Assembly: GCF_029873635.1 (NCBI RefSeq)
Contig: NC_080423.1
Coordinates: forward strand, 99,258,397 to 99,322,396
Origin: Malania oleifera
Lineage: Eukaryota; Streptophyta; Magnoliopsida; Santalales; Ximeniaceae
DNA: 64,000 nt
Reading direction: 5' to 3'
Shown here: one piece after another, positions 22,638 through 35,699 of the stretch
How positions within the stretch are numbered: the first letter of the stretch is position 1
Layout of the letters: each line of letters opens with the position of its first letter
Made by a program: the position numbers and the translations under genes
The notes under the pieces: generated by a model
Told to the model about the DNA's origin: nothing
The model's database searches: none
What the model saw: the letters and a program-made list of their open reading frames with translations, nothing else

Positions 22638-25600
22638 CTATTCTCTTTTTTTTCGGTTCTTCAATAATACATCGGTTGAGACGTCAGGTAATCTCCCACA
22701 GTCATATTGTATATTAAATAAAATGGGGAAAAGAAACCTATAGAATATCACATCCCTTAGTAGCTTCATCCACCACGCTGAGCCACTTTGTTGCGCCCAT
22801 CCTGACAAGTACGAGGTCGCAATCAAGTTGGCAGTGTGCCACCTCCTCTCCCTAACGTACCTCTTTAAGGCTTCTGCAGTCTCTTGTGGCAAAATTTGGC
22901 CATTGTTTCGGATGAATGATTCCCCAATGTGCCTCCCTAGGACCACGGCATCCTCCAAGGCTGAGCAGCCGCCCTGGCCTCGATCAGGCGTCATAGGGTG
23001 CATGGCATCACCGGCCACAGTAATGTTACCTTGGCAAACATTTCCAAATATCACATTCCACGGGTACCTCAACACCAGCGGTGCCCATGTCAACTCTGAG
23101 ACATCAGCATGACGAACGACGTCCAAGTACGCGGAAGGGAAGTCCTTTGCCAAGTTCTCAATTATTTCTCTTTGTAAGAGTTCTGGGTTTCCACCCAACT
23201 TAGCATCTGAAATGAAAAAAATGTTCCTCTGAAATTTACATAGCATACCGGGGGAATGAACCAATAGGGAAAAATTTTATTCATAGAGGCACGATGCAAA
23301 ACCTTCTTTTGCAGTAGATTTGCAGATGAGAAACCAGTAGAAGTCTTTATCACTTAGAGGAACAAAACCAGCCCTTTTCTCTGAATCCAGAAACTGATAG
23401 ATTGCATGCTCGAGTCCATGGGGTTCAGGAAAGCGGGCTAGCCCACGGGCAGCGGACCGGCCAGAATGAATCGGTGCAGAGAGCCCCAACCAACGTGCCA
23501 CCACCGAGTGCACCCCATCGCATCCTATCAAAACCTAATATATAGCATGTGTTTATAGAGAGATCCAATTTATAGAGAATAGGTAAGGAATTAATTGGGA
23601 GTTACCTTGGCTTTGATAACAGTACCATCTTGCAAATGCAAGATGGGTAGCAAAGAACCTCCTCCTGGCTGCGTTTGAATGGATGAGATCTTGGAAGAGA
23701 AACGGATTGTGTTGGCTGGCAGTTCCTCCGCTAGGGTCTCCAGCAAAGCTTTTCGGTGGACCGTTCTGGGCCCGGCCCGAATCCTGGATTAGCTCATATG
23801 AATCACTCCCAATCAGCCCCAATCATTTTGGACAATTAAATAGATCATATTATATGGATCAAATAAAATGAATATTTTTTTTTTTTTATTTTAGAAAAAA
23901 GTTCATGCAAGATTTTTGTCTTTATTTCAATCTTTAGCCATCATAATGTGTTTTTCATTTGATTTTATTTTAAAAATAAAATAAAATAAATTTTGATCTG
24001 AATTTTGGAACCTAAAGAGAAAGAAAAAAGAACTTCAAATAGTTTAATTGTAGGGGCAAAATCATATTTGTATAGAACTGACTACATTTTTTTGGCAAAG
24101 ATGTGTCATACATGTGTGCATACATGTATAATAACATTTGTGCAAACAATCCAAACATGGCAAGGAGCCTAAGCCAACTTGATTAATTTTACAAACCACG
24201 ATCACTGTCTTTCAACAAAAAGATTTAATGTGACATGTACATACACACGCATATGTATACATACATGCACACGCTAACAAAGACTCGTACTATGTACAAG
24301 ATATTGTTTTAAAAATATAATTTTAAAAAATTCTTTATTATAATATTTTAAAGTGTGAAACTTCAAATTTTCATACATTTCAAATACTTACAGAGATAAT
24401 TTTCATTAAATTTTAGTAATGACAAGGGTTATTTTAGCAGTTGGGGAATTAGTAAAATATATTGGAGCAAGTGGTGGACATAAATTTAGAAGGATTGTCT
24501 GATGTGGGTTTTTAATTTAGCATCTTGAGTTTATTCATGTCAACAAGACAGCAGCATTGCTAGAGGCAGCTCTATGATTTTGGGTGTGATTTGGGAAGGT
24601 GGGTTTGTTGAGAATATTGAGAAACTTAGGAAAATCTCTACATGTATCGGGCGCTATTTGAGGTTGTGGACCATATTCTGAATGTTACAAAATCTTCAGA
24701 TGAATTGGGGAAGACGACGGCCAAGGATTAGTTGCCAATAAGGTTATGTATCCAAAATTTATGGGTATTAATAAATTGAGGGAGTTTGTTGAGAAATTGA
24801 ACAAGGATGACTCCCTTGATCTCTCTTCTACATCTCCATGACAAGAAGGGAAAAAAAATTATCTTGAAATCTAACGGTGTTAGCAGAAATCTCTTACTTC
24901 AATTTCCTCAATTGATTTTTCAATCTATTAGGTGTGGCGCAATTAGAGGTGCAGAGGAGAATGTCTCTTTCTTTCTTTTTTTCTAATGACGTGGAAACTC
25001 CAGCCACCGATCAATTGACCTCCGATGCGGTAGCAAACTCGTGGGGTGAAAAAATTATTGTCCGTCATTGACGCATTCCTAGTAATTCACAGTGTAAACC
25101 ACAAGTGGAGAATTGAATCTGTTGAGGTCACTAAAGTTACAAGTTTGTCCTTATCACTTGAGTAAACCTGATTGAGCAACTAAACCTATTTATTAGTTCG
25201 TATTTACAATACACTTCTAGCGTTCAAAGTACCTAATTGTCTATTATAGGATATTTTATTAGATTTTTTTTTTAAAAAAAAAAAATGTACTTCAATACTG
25301 TGGAGATCATCTTTGTGACTGCTTGAAAAATTCCTTAAATACAAGATAGATGACAATTAATTTTTCTTGTTCGGGTCAAATGCTAGATATTTAAGAGTGA
25401 AGTTGATCGGGAAGTAAAGGTTCTTACCCGGTGCCTCCCGTAACAAGAGAGATTTCTTGAACAGCTCGGGTGCCAACATCGGTTAGAGATACCCTAATTA
25501 ATTATAAACACCAAACCAAAATATATATTAACTATACAATTAAGTCAATAATTAAATAAGCTAATTCATTTTTCGTTAGAAAGTGATATATGGATGAAGG

Positions 25601-25994
25601 ATACATACATGGTCAGATTGAGATGGATATGTATGCTACTAGTTATATGTATTGGAATTGAAATACATATAAGTGAGCTGACAAATCTATGTGGGAATTA
25701 AAAGAGAAAGAAATTATGCTTTATAATACGCGCGGGGAACAATTAGTGTGGCTATATACTTACTTGAGCAAAGGAGGATAACGAGGAGTGAGCTTGTGAG
25801 CCACACCCAGTGCGTCGAGCGCCAGCCAAGCGTTGGGGAAGAGGGTAAGGGCGGCACCGGTGGCCCGCAGCCCTTCAGATCTCTCCAACACCAAACACCT
25901 TACCCCAACTCTCTTCAGCGCCACCGCCGTCGCCAGCCCTGCTATTCCCGCCCCTACTATCACCACCTCCTCCTCCCTCACCTCCAGCCCGCCT

Positions 25995-25999
<5 letters not shown>
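22638..25999 (-). CDS. FAD-dependent monooxygenase (MO2/CTF2A-like), copy 1, five exons
   Basis: Exons on the minus strand: 25764-25999, 25428-25493, 23606-23783, 23303-23534, 22638-23206. All introns are GT-AG and the phases fit, giving 1281 bp and 426 residues, usual for the family. The ATG at 25999 follows a GA-repeat leader. Class A flavoprotein hydroxylase motifs are in order: GAGIAG (residues 16-21) binding FAD, with E39 at the end of the second strand for ribose; GCDGVHS (about 164-170), the DG motif for FAD and NAD(P)H; GDAMHPMTPDRGQGG (about 303-317), the GD motif. Such enzymes add one oxygen atom to an aromatic or similar substrate. Substrate is unknown; Arabidopsis relatives are called MO1, MO2 and CTF2. 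No clear transit peptide, so cytosolic action is likely. The exon 4 donor (G|GTTTTG) is weak; reading through it gives a stop after 10 codons. Confidence 0.93.
23784..25427 (-). other. Long intron 2 of monooxygenase copy 1
   Basis: 1644 bp against 296 bp in the second copy. Two stretches, about 23844-24285 and 24419-25312, have no counterpart there. Neither shows clear terminal repeats or target duplications, so I cannot say whether copy 1 gained or copy 2 lost them. Confidence 0.8.
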
Positions 26000-26029
<30 letters not shown>

Positions 26030-26030
26030 C
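26000..26030. repeat. (CT)n on + strand; GA-repeat 5' leader of monooxygenase copy 1
   Basis: It lies directly before the ATG, so the mRNA leader reads (GA)n. GAGA-type repeats are known binding sites of plant BPC proteins; a role here is inference. Confidence 0.8.
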
Positions 26031-26056
26031 GAATCCTTCTGTGATCTGTCCTCACC

Positions 26057-26066
26057 TATATATAGA
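26057..26066 (-). promoter_or_regulatory. Probable TATA box of monooxygenase copy 1
   Basis: CTATATATAG, about 60 bp upstream of the ATG. The second gene has the same box at 48075-48084. Homology between the two genes stops here. Confidence 0.65.
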
Positions 26067-26842
26067 TAATGGTCATTTTAGCTTATAAAATTTGTTCTGT
26101 TAAAACATTAGCCTTTCTTTTTTGCGGGTGAAGTCATGCTAAAAGTCGTCCGCTGCCTTTCTGTTGTAAGATGAATATCTAATTGCAAGATTTTGCTTTC
26201 GTCAATATGAACAATAAACCAACAAGATACAGAAACATTTGTCTCCAGTGCCTCTCTCTCTCTCTCTCTCTCTCTCTCGATCGTTACTCAAATCTTTGAC
26301 CATGAGATAGAGAGGTTTTTAATTTATATTAAAAATAAACTTAATCTTTAATTTCATCATGAAAATATAAATAATATATTTAAAATATTATTATTTTCTT
26401 GACCTAGATCATTCTTTTGACCATGAAATAAAATATATTTAAAATTTAGTCAATGTGGACATTTTTTAATTTATATCAACACTTTTCATGTGATTGTGAT
26501 GTTCTTTTCAAATCTAGATTTGTCTTTTTTTCTTTAAATCTTCTCTCTCACCGACTCCCAAAAAAAAAAAAAAAAAGACTTATCATTCGCTCACTTTCTC
26601 TTTGTCATAATAAAAGTAATAAAGTTTTCTTTTTGCCGCACTATATGATCTTAGATCACAATTGTATCGACATTTGTTTGTAATTGTTGATTTTCATTTT
26701 TCGTTTATATTAGATCTATTATAAGAGACAATACAAGGTATCATTTTTTTTAGGCGTCAATCCCAATAGAACTCCAATATTATCTAGAACTGAATGAGAG
26801 ACTTTAATGGTTGCCTCTAATACTAGATTTGGAAATAGCTAG
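26067..26842. other. Upstream region of monooxygenase copy 1, no further gene seen
   Basis: AT-rich, with a CT tract at 26252-26278. It contains one copy (about 26457-26700) of a dispersed repeat also found at 30663-30910. No homology to the region upstream of the second gene. Confidence 0.6.
26457..26700 (+). repeat. Dispersed direct repeat, copy A (about 240 bp)
   Basis: It matches 30663-30910 in the same orientation, including the block TTTTGCCGCACTATATGATC and an internal poly-A run. No inverted ends were recognised. The two copies flank the LTR block at 26843-29909. Confidence 0.85.
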
Positions 26843-27729
26843 TGTAGAGACTCAGAAAATTTAAATAATAAGAAAAAATAAGGAAAATGAGGAAATTCGA
26901 TTTAGTGAAGACCAAACCGTCGACGGTTTGGAGAGGGGCGTAGAAAATCGTCGACGATTTTGTATTTACTACGGGCCGGTTACAAGTAAAACAGTAAAAA
27001 TGATGAGTTAAAGACCCAAACCGTCGATGGTTTTATGAGGGGTGCAAAAAACCGTCAACGGTTTCGTTTGCAGTACTGACTATAAGGAAGTCCTGCGAGC
27101 TTCATCTTGTAAAACAAACAAAAATTTCTCCCTCTCTCCCTCTCTCTAAAACCCTACGACACCCCTTCCCTTCTCTGTTCGATTTCGACTCCATTTTAGG
27201 CCAGATCAACAATTAGGAACCACCACAAGGATTTAGGAAGGATTCTCTTCAACTTAATCGGAGTGAAATCGCAATTTGGGGTTCCGTGGCACCATTCCAA
27301 AACTAGGGTAAGTAAGGTATTTTAGGGTTTAATTGTTAATTTGGAGTATATAGGGCTTAGAAAATGTTAATGAGAAATATTCTAGGGGTTGAGTTGATTA
27401 ATTTGGAAAAAATATAATTTCAGGGTTCTGAACTTCGAACGCCGTGGGGGGTGAATTTAGAGTTGTTAGCAAGTCTCTCAGTAAATTAGGTAAGGAAAAT
27501 AAATTATCATAGTTATTTTTAGAAATTACTGGTTGAGTATATATGTGAAAATGAGAATATGATATTTTGCCTGAAATTATTATGATACGAATATCAAATA
27601 AAATTGTGGCATATGATTTATACTAGAAATGTGTTTGAAACTGGGATATGTGATTTGTACTGAGAATAAAGAGACTGATATATATATCGAAATGTTTTAT
27701 GCAATAATTAAGATAATGGAAACCAGTTA
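26843..27729 (+). mobile_element. Partial Tekay-type LTR (5' part)
   Basis: It starts TGTAGAGACTCAG. U3 has perfect GTCGAC-centred palindromes: a 20-bp one at 26912-26931 and an 18-bp one at 26944-26961, plus imperfect ones near 27017 and 27050. A TATA-like CTATAAGG (about 27079) and a CT-rich leader (27127-27150) follow. The CCAGATCAACAATTAGG block resembles 14095 in the Tekay 3' LTR. It is cut off by the minus-strand LTR starting at 27730. Confidence 0.8.
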
Positions 27730-28555
27730 TGTAACGCCTTTAACCCGCAAGTGGGGCCCAAGGTGTTATGAGACTAATCAGGTGTCTCTGATACCATTCA
27801 TGCAGCAAAACTAATTAAACAACCTCAAACAGAATACCAAAGTTCTATATGCATATATATATACAAACTCATAAAAGAGTATATCCAAATCCTCCATATT
27901 ACATAGCCAGAAAAATTTAACATAAAAATGTATATAAACCTGTTCTTTTAATCACTCACAACTAAACTCCACCCCAAATCTTTCAAAGCTCGATCACCTG
28001 AAAGACCTCAAAAGAAGAACAAATTGCCGGGGTGAGGCACTTCTCAATTAGGAAGAAAAGGCTACAATAGTGTGTGGTGGGAAGTTTAATACATACCAAA
28101 AATAATTATATGACAATCAATAACATAGAAGTTGAGAAGTCACATCACCAATAGTTATTTTTACTGATAATTCCTGAGAATAGGAAAGATTACCCACCCA
28201 TTCAAGTAACTTCCCTCTGCTCTAATACTAATACCAGGGCACTCACCTTACTCAATAAGCTAGCGGATTAAGTATTCAGACAAATTATTTTGCGAATAGG
28301 GAAGCTTACAAGCTCATACAAGTAGTTTCCTTCTACTCTGGTACTAACTAAAAATTACCAAGGCACTCGCCTTTCTTAGCAAGTCCTCGAGTGAAAAATT
28401 TTACTTTACCATAAATACTTATGTAATTAAATTTCCACACATCCAAATGTTAATTATTTCATAGAAATCCACATGTATACGCATATCACAATCAAATCCA
28501 CACAGGAAATACACACAATTTTCATTCACACCCACACAAGGTCCATATCCACGTG

Positions 28556-28735
28556 AGAAATACAGTCCACACAGGACTCTTATTCATACAAAACACATGG
28601 TCCACACAGGACTAACACCTTCACAGAATACACGATCCACACAGGACTAACACCTTCACAGAATACACGGTTCACACAGGATTGGTCCACACAGGACTAA
28701 CACCTTCACAGAATGCATCGTGGCCCACACAAGCA
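28556..28735. repeat. Short tandem repeat of GGTCCACACAGGACTAACACC type
   Basis: Four to five imperfect units of about 30-40 bp around the words TCCACACAGGACT and CACCTTCACAGAATACA, inside the minus-strand LTR. Confidence 0.75.
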
Positions 28736-29216
28736 CCACAATCACACAGGTTAAAACTCCACACACACAATCCTGTTCATAGTAAATCGGTAAAACAAAC
28801 TCCTCATTCCACTGCCAATGTTTTACCCCTTAATATAAATGCTCAAATAACGACCTCCTCATACCACTGCCAACGTTACATGACAATTACATCAGATACG
28901 ATATAATGACCTCCGCATACCACTGCCAACGCCATATCGCAATTTACATGATCCATAGAACAATACACATCCAGGCACATCAACACATTCATCACAGTAT
29001 TCAAACTCCAACAATATTCATAGTTGAACAGTATTCACAGCCAGACAGAATTTACAACCCAAATAGTAACCACAAGCAAATAATAAAACATAATCACACA
29101 ATACTCGCAACCCTTTAATCATGAAAGTTATTCTCATGCCACACGGTTTTTCCTAAATATAAAATATATTCAAAATCATTATTTTCCAAATGCCTAACTG
29201 TTTAGATAAATCATAC

Positions 29217-29217
29217 C

Positions 29218-29257
<40 letters not shown>

Positions 29258-29262
29258 ATTTG
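29217..29262. repeat. (AT)n microsatellite
   Basis: Alternating AT run inside the LTR at 27730-29909. Confidence 0.88.
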
Positions 29263-29909
29263 TATACTTGAATTTAACCAATTTAAAATTAATAAGCTAC
29301 TATAACGTTTTCTCTTTACCCGCTCCTCAAATTTCTGCCTAAACCGAACGGAAAACGAGACCCTGTATTCCAAAAATCCCAACTTACTCAAATCTAAAAA
29401 ATAAAATAAAATACTCATTTAACACTTCTTAGGTTCCATATACTTCAATCTAATAATAAAACTTTAAAATATCTCACTTAACCTAATTTTGGGATGGTGC
29501 CCCAAAATCCCAAATGAACGATCTGTTCCGGTAGCTTTGTAGAGAATGATCCCACGAACCTCGTGGTGGTTCCGGATTGTCAATATTAGCCTTAATAGAG
29601 CAGAAATCGAATAAAATAAGGAAAAGAACCGTAGGTTTTTGGAGAGGAAGAAAAGGAAATTTTGATTTCCTTTGAGACATGCTCGCAAGACTTTCTTTAT
29701 AGCCACCTCTGTGTAGAAAACCGTCGGTTTCCCCAAACCTTTAGAAAATCGTCGTCGGTTTTCTCCCTTCTCAAGAAAATCATCGTCGGTTTTCTCCTGA
29801 ACCGGAAAAAATCCATTTTTTTCCAAATTTTATTTTTATTATTATTTTTTCCCTTTATTTCTTTCTTTTATATTTATTTTATTTTAATTTCCAGATTCGG
29901 GTTATTACA

Positions 29910-29922
29910 TTCTCTTCTCCTT
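29910..29922 (-). other. Polypurine tract of the minus-strand Tekay-type element
   Basis: The minus strand reads AAGGAGAAGAGAA directly before the LTR start, comparable to 13627-13639. Confidence 0.85.
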
Positions 29923-29949
29923 AAAAGAATTTCGTCCTCAAAATTTGTT

Positions 29950-32210
29950 AATTTCATATTTTCACAATTTTAAGAACTAGCCAACCATATTCATACATTT
30001 CAATTAATTCTAACATATGGAGCATCAAATCACTCAAAGTCAAACACGATTATTACTTATGCAAACGTAAACATATTACTTGCATTTTTAGCATTGTTTC
30101 CCTCTGTTGTACCCAACGTTGAAAATTATAAAATACAAAAAGAGGCATGAGATACTATTATGTAAGGTTTTTAAACTTGGAACAGACTAGTCGATGTGAC
30201 CAAGTTCACCAGAACCAATGATCAGAATATTTTTGTTCACAAAAAATTACATTATTTGTACTTTTATATATAGTATAAAAATATTATTTAAAAATAAAAT
30301 TCTTAAACATAATTAATCTAATTCTTATTGAATTAGTTTCTTTTTAAAATATTTTGTATTACTTTTAAAGGATAATAATACTTGTATCTATCAAAAATTT
30401 TCACCAATCATTTTTTTTTCTAGATGATATGTATACAAAGTGTTATATTTTTTTTTTTGGCTAACCCAATTGAGTTTCCTCCTTCTAATTTGAATATTAG
30501 ATTATCCAAAATACACTACGAATAATTTTATCTAATTTTTTTAATTTACTTTCTTTTAGGAATATTTTGTCTGACTTTTAAAGTATAAAAATAGTTTATA
30601 TTAAAATGATTTGAAAAACCATCAATACTTTTATACATGTTATAGTTTGTTTTTGTTCACATTTTTTTTTTAATTTATATTAAAACTTTTCATGTGGTTG
30701 TGATGTTATTTTTCAAATCTAGATTTATCTTTTTTCTCTAAATCCTCTCCCCCTCACCTGCTCCCAAAAAAATAAAATAAAAAAGGCTTATCATCCTTTG
30801 ACTTTCTTTTTTGTCATAATAAAAGTAATAAAAGTTTTCTTTTTGCCGCACTATATGATCTTAGATCACAATTGTGTCACATTTGTTTGTAATGGTTAAT
30901 TTTCTTTTTATTTTGATTTTATTTATCTATTTATTTACCTCTTTTTTTTTTTTACTTTTTAGATGCTTGGATGGAAAGGGACCAAGGAGTCCTTTGAGTA
31001 AAAGCAATGGTAACAAACATAGCGTAACGACCCTAGCTGTTACAGATGTTACATAACAAGTAACGGGCACAATGCTAGTTTTTTTACATTTGCAAACTTC
31101 TTAAAACCATGTAGACTCATGTTGATCCCAAAATCCTACATAATAATGTTTTAAATGATTTTTTCAGAAAATTTTAATCAATTTAAATATAATATATCCT
31201 ACAAGTACTGGACATCATCTTGGCTTCTTTAGCTACTATTGGCGAGAAGAAGCATGCATTTGCTACCTTTCACATCTTTATTGGTTATAAGTGAAATTCA
31301 AACTTAAAAATCATAAATATAAAGAAATATAAAATATATGATGCCATTTTTATACTCTTTTAGTCTTTAGTGGAATTTTTAATATTCCAAAAATAAAATA
31401 TAGAATGTTCATACGTTATACAAGGACAAAAAAATGCACTTAGAATGTGTTTTGATTTCCAAACTAGATGTAAGAAAAACAGAAAAAATAAATAAAAATA
31501 AAGTTGGAAGAACTTATAATACCAACATACATAATTTTATGGGAGAAAAAGTTGGGTTTATTTGGATGGTAGTTATTAAGAAAATGCATACTGAATGTAA
31601 GGAAAACAAACCCAAAAAAGAATTTTTTAATAAAAAATTCATTAACTAAATAACCTACTTAAAATTGAGTTTCTAAGCTTCAATAAAGGGAAAGGGCAAA
31701 TGCAAAAAAAAAAAGGACTCAAAAAGCTTGTTTTAGTCATTCGCAGTCAATCTAGCACTATAATAGCCAATAACGTACCCTGATAGCCATTACGATATCG
31801 TACTGGACCCTAATATCCATTACGATTATGATTGCATCGCAATCGAGATATTTCCCCATAATTTTCTCAAAGGCCACTAACACCATTACATAATGTTTAT
31901 AATAGCCATTAAGCACCACCAATTTTTGAAACTATGCTATAAGCCATTTCTTTGTATCCCAAATGCTTGGATCAAGGTGGCCTTTCGGACTTTTTCAAGA
32001 GTACTTCTCAAGGTTATCCCCTCCTGCCTTAACAACGTTGGAGACTAGTTCATCAAGGACATTTCCCAAAATTACCATCTTAGGCCCGAGGTGACCCATT
32101 TCCCAGGGTTGCCACCTCCTATCTTAATGATAGTAATGACCTACTCATCAAAGCCTTTCGCTTAGGTTACCACCTTAGATTCTCTAACTGAGGCAACCTT
32201 GTCTTTCATG
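29950..32210. other. AT-rich spacer, no gene recognised
   Basis: The first 100 bases or so may be leftover 3' untranslated sequence of the minus-strand element. The rest holds a second copy of the dispersed repeat (30663-30910) and no recognisable coding region. Confidence 0.6.
30663..30910 (+). repeat. Dispersed direct repeat, copy B
   Basis: Matches 26457-26700 in the same orientation; see copy A. Confidence 0.85.
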
Positions 32211-32742
32211 GGTATTGATAGCCTTGATGTATTCCCAAAAGGGGGGTAAATTGGGATTTAAAATTTATCTCTTATGTTAAACGAGATAGTCGTATAATAT
32301 TCACAACCTAGGGTATGTCTATGTAGTTCCAAATGCGCAGATAAATATAACGTGCGGAAATTAAAATCATGCGCAATATTCACCAACTATAACATACACG
32401 TGCAGGAATGTAATTTACAGAAGGATAAACAGTGCACACAAGATATGTTATCGAAGTTCGGCCAATACTGCCTACGTCCCCGCCTTGGCTACACCAGTAC
32501 AAGGATTACCACTATAATGCTCACTTAAACGAGTGGAGCGGCACCTAAACAATCAAGTTAATTAGCACAGGATTAACCTCAACCTTTACACAATTTTTAC
32601 CGGGTTGGATTACCACCCCCTCAGGCTACGCCTAGAAATACAACAGTATTCTCTCAATCAAATGGTACAGTGATTATGCTTTCATGTAAAGCAGATATGT
32701 ACCCAATATGTACAGTTACATACACATCAAAGATATGGATAT

Positions 32743-35001
32743 TGTAACGCCCCGAACCCTTAAAGTTAGGTCCGGTGCGTTAAACCTGATAATATCCTGA
32801 TAATCCATAATTCATAATTCATGACATACGCAGCGGAAAACATAAACATAATCTCCATATAACATAATATCATAAAACCGTAATATACCAAAGTTTTCTA
32901 TTTTCTATTTATAAATCCATAAAATTCGTCCAACACCTGCATTTATATATATATCCATAACATTCCAGTATGTCCACAAACATTCTTTTCTCCACAAACT
33001 TAAAACATAAATACTTATAACATAACATATACATCTCCAAAATATTATTAACATATACCCTGTTGCTTATATAGTCCTCAAAAATGCTAAAACCCTCGAG
33101 CTCTCTAGGCCCGACCTCGAGGATGTCCTAAAAAAGAAACATTCATATTCGGGTGAGATACATCTCAGTAAGGGAAGAAGTATACATATTAAAACAGTGT
33201 GTGGCTAACATGAGGTATATAGATATCATTTTAATAACTTTTGCAAATCATTAACATAACTCTGAAATCATTTTCTTAACCTACCAATCACATGCAGAGA
33301 TTTAACCCACGAGATTTCCCAAGGATATGGGTGATTACCCGCCCATAAAAGTAGCACCCCTCTGCTCTAATACATAGGTAACCCTAAGGTCACAACTAAA
33401 GTATATCAGAGCACTTACCTTACTCAGTAAGCCCTCAGGTGTTAGATTAATCTCGTACTCACACATTCAACAATAGTTTTTCGGTAAAGGCCCTAAGGAT
33501 AGGGAAATCTACCCGCCCATACAAGTAGGTTCATTTTGCCCTAGTACGTTATGCAACTACTGCCACATCTAAAGCTACTAGTGCACTCGCCATACTCAGC
33601 AAGCCCTCATGCGAAGAGTTTGCCTTGCCCAATCATAACATGTTCTACGTACATACATACTTCTAATATCATAATACATCATTCTTTCCATCATTATTCA
33701 TTCATACATATTCATTCATGTTTATAGCTTAACTTTTCATTTCGTTTCACTTTAAGTGACTCTTTCCCATTTACATCATTCACGTTTCACATTGCATTGT
33801 CATTCCATTGTCATTTCATTGCATAACATTTCATTTCTTTACTTCGTACTACAGCTGGTTTTTAGCCATCATCAGTTAGTTTCTACATAGAAATGCGTTA
33901 GAATCTGCTACAGTTAGTCCACATTGAAATGCGCTAGAATCTGCTAACATGACTGTCTTTCAACTGTCTTATATTTACATGATTGCATTTAACATACACA
34001 AGCAACGTTGTCCATATCATTTTTATTCGTAAAGCTTTACTTACTAAACATGCATCTCATATATCTAACATATATTTGCAAAGAATCTTTTGTCATACAG
34101 TTTTAGCAGTAAAATTCATGTACATTTCTTACAAAATAAGTCAACCCATAATTAACATTTATATGCTAGAAATACATTTCATTCCTTACTTACTTCCTTA
34201 GAAAAATACCTTTTCACTTTCATTCATTTATTTTCACATATACATAACTATATAAACAATCCTAGGCTCAGAAAACATAAATCTCATGGCTGGCATTTAA
34301 AACCCACATATAAACATATATACATTATAACACATAATCCATTTTAATTCATGAAAAACCTGATTTAATATATAAATTTCCCCCTTACCTGACTTTCGAA
34401 CTACGCCTGTAGGATTACCGAACTGATATCCACAGCGTTCAGCTGGACTGTGAATCCAAAAATCTTAACTTAATTAAAATAAATTTTAATTAACTTAAAT
34501 CTTAAGGAAAATACTTATTTACTACTTCATAGGCTCCAAATAACAACATTCCTTAAGAAAATCCCAAAATAACTCACTTACCTTGTTTATGGGATGTTTC
34601 CCAAACCTCACAATCCAATGATCAGCTCCTACAACCTTGAAGAGAATGATCCCACAAACCTCGTGGTGGTTCTAGATCGTCAAATCGGGTCAAAACCGGC
34701 CCGAAATTGAAGAGAGAAGGCTGGGGGATCGTTTTTAGAGAGAGAGAGAGAGAGGAGAGAGAGTTCGAGATTTCATGCTGAAAATGAAGAAAAACCCTTT
34801 TTATAGGCAGGGCTTCGTCGACGAGACACGTCGATTTGTCGACATGGTGCTATAGAGACTTCGTCGACGAAATTCAGGGTTTCCAAAATTCTCTCTCAGG
34901 ATTTCTTCATCAATGAGAAGCAGACTTTGTCGACGATCTTAGAAGGACATTTGTCGACGAGGCCTATTATTTTCTAATTATTTTAATTATGGGTCATTAC
35001 A
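32743..35001 (-). mobile_element. Nested Tekay-type solo LTR, 2.26 kb, TSD GATAT
   Basis: The + strand starts TGTAACGCCCC and ends GGGTCATTACA, flanked by GATAT at 32738-32742 and 35002-35006. On the minus strand U3 has GTCGAC-type palindromes (about 34815-34965), a TATA-like CTATAAAAAGG (near 34799-34810) and a GA/CT tract (34737-34762). No internal domain. Confidence 0.93.
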
Positions 35002-35699
35002 GATATAGTGTAAGCTCAGTGATGCAAATAGTTGTGCTATCAACACTCAATATGGTATAATCAGTGATATGCTCAAGAGTGTTCAAAACAAGCAGTATCT
35101 TGGAATCTAAGCAAAGCACAGTTTAGTAGCAAATCAATATTCCAAAGATATGAATCAAATAATCAAACTAGTTCAAGAAGATTTTCCTCAATAAAATGAG
35201 CACAATACTAGTTTGAAAATATTTTGCTTGTTGGAAAAATCTTTGCACAACAAAATTAAAGCTATTAGACATTTGCAATAACAATGCAAATATCCTAAGC
35301 TCACTTAGTTTATCCCAACACAAGTTTTATAATATGAAAATTTGTGAGATAAACTTAAGCTAAACTCCCAAAAAAAAAAAATATCACAATCAATCACCCA
35401 AGTGGGAGTTTCTGGCAAATCTAACAATCACAAGCTCTCTAAATATGCTCTCTCAATCTCAAAATATATCAAGGAAGTGAAAATTTGAGAGTATTTGGAC
35501 AAAAAGTGTATTTTGAAAATAGAGAATTTTGGCTAATGAAAATTATTAATTATTCTCTAATCTTTGCAAATGAGCCTATATTTATAGGCAGGGGTAAAAT
35601 TATAACCGTTTGGGGACCTGTAGGGAATTATTAGAAAAGATTCAAAATGTTTAAACACACTTAACCCAATCTTACCACAGTTAAAACAATTTTAACCCG

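Larger units (their letters stand above)
22367..26066 (-). repeat. Duplicated segment, copy 1 (monooxygenase locus)
   Basis: This segment is similar to 45755-48084, exons, introns and 3' flank included. Homology ends just past the TATA box at 26066. It is longer than its partner mainly because of two extra stretches in intron 2 (about 23844-24285 and 24419-25312). Confidence 0.85.
27730..29909 (-). mobile_element. 3' LTR of a truncated minus-strand Tekay-type element
   Basis: The minus strand begins TGTAATAACCCGAAT at 29909 and ends GGCGTTACA at 27730. It is preceded (on the + strand, 29910-29922) by a polypurine tract and then the GAGGACGAAATTC-type block that comes before the LTR in this group. 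So this is a 3' LTR with a little internal sequence, not a solo LTR. A TATA-like CTATAAAG lies near 29692-29702, with CCGTCGGTTT-type repeats above it. Confidence 0.87.

Noticed and set aside
22828-23112. Open frame antisense to monooxygenase exon 5 (also 46215-46493)
   Set aside because: Shadow of a strongly conserved coding exon on the other strand.
23553-23822. 89-codon frame over monooxygenase exon 3 (also 46932-47249)
   Set aside because: Wrong frame: the spliced frame through 23606-23783 matches the enzyme family and links exons 2 and 4 in phase.
28556-29110. CRISPR-like array of short repeats
   Set aside because: Imperfect tandem units without uniform spacers, in a plant LTR.
27730-29909. 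Further solo LTR
   Set aside because: A polypurine tract and internal 3' sequence adjoin it and there is no target duplication, so it is the 3' LTR of a truncated element.
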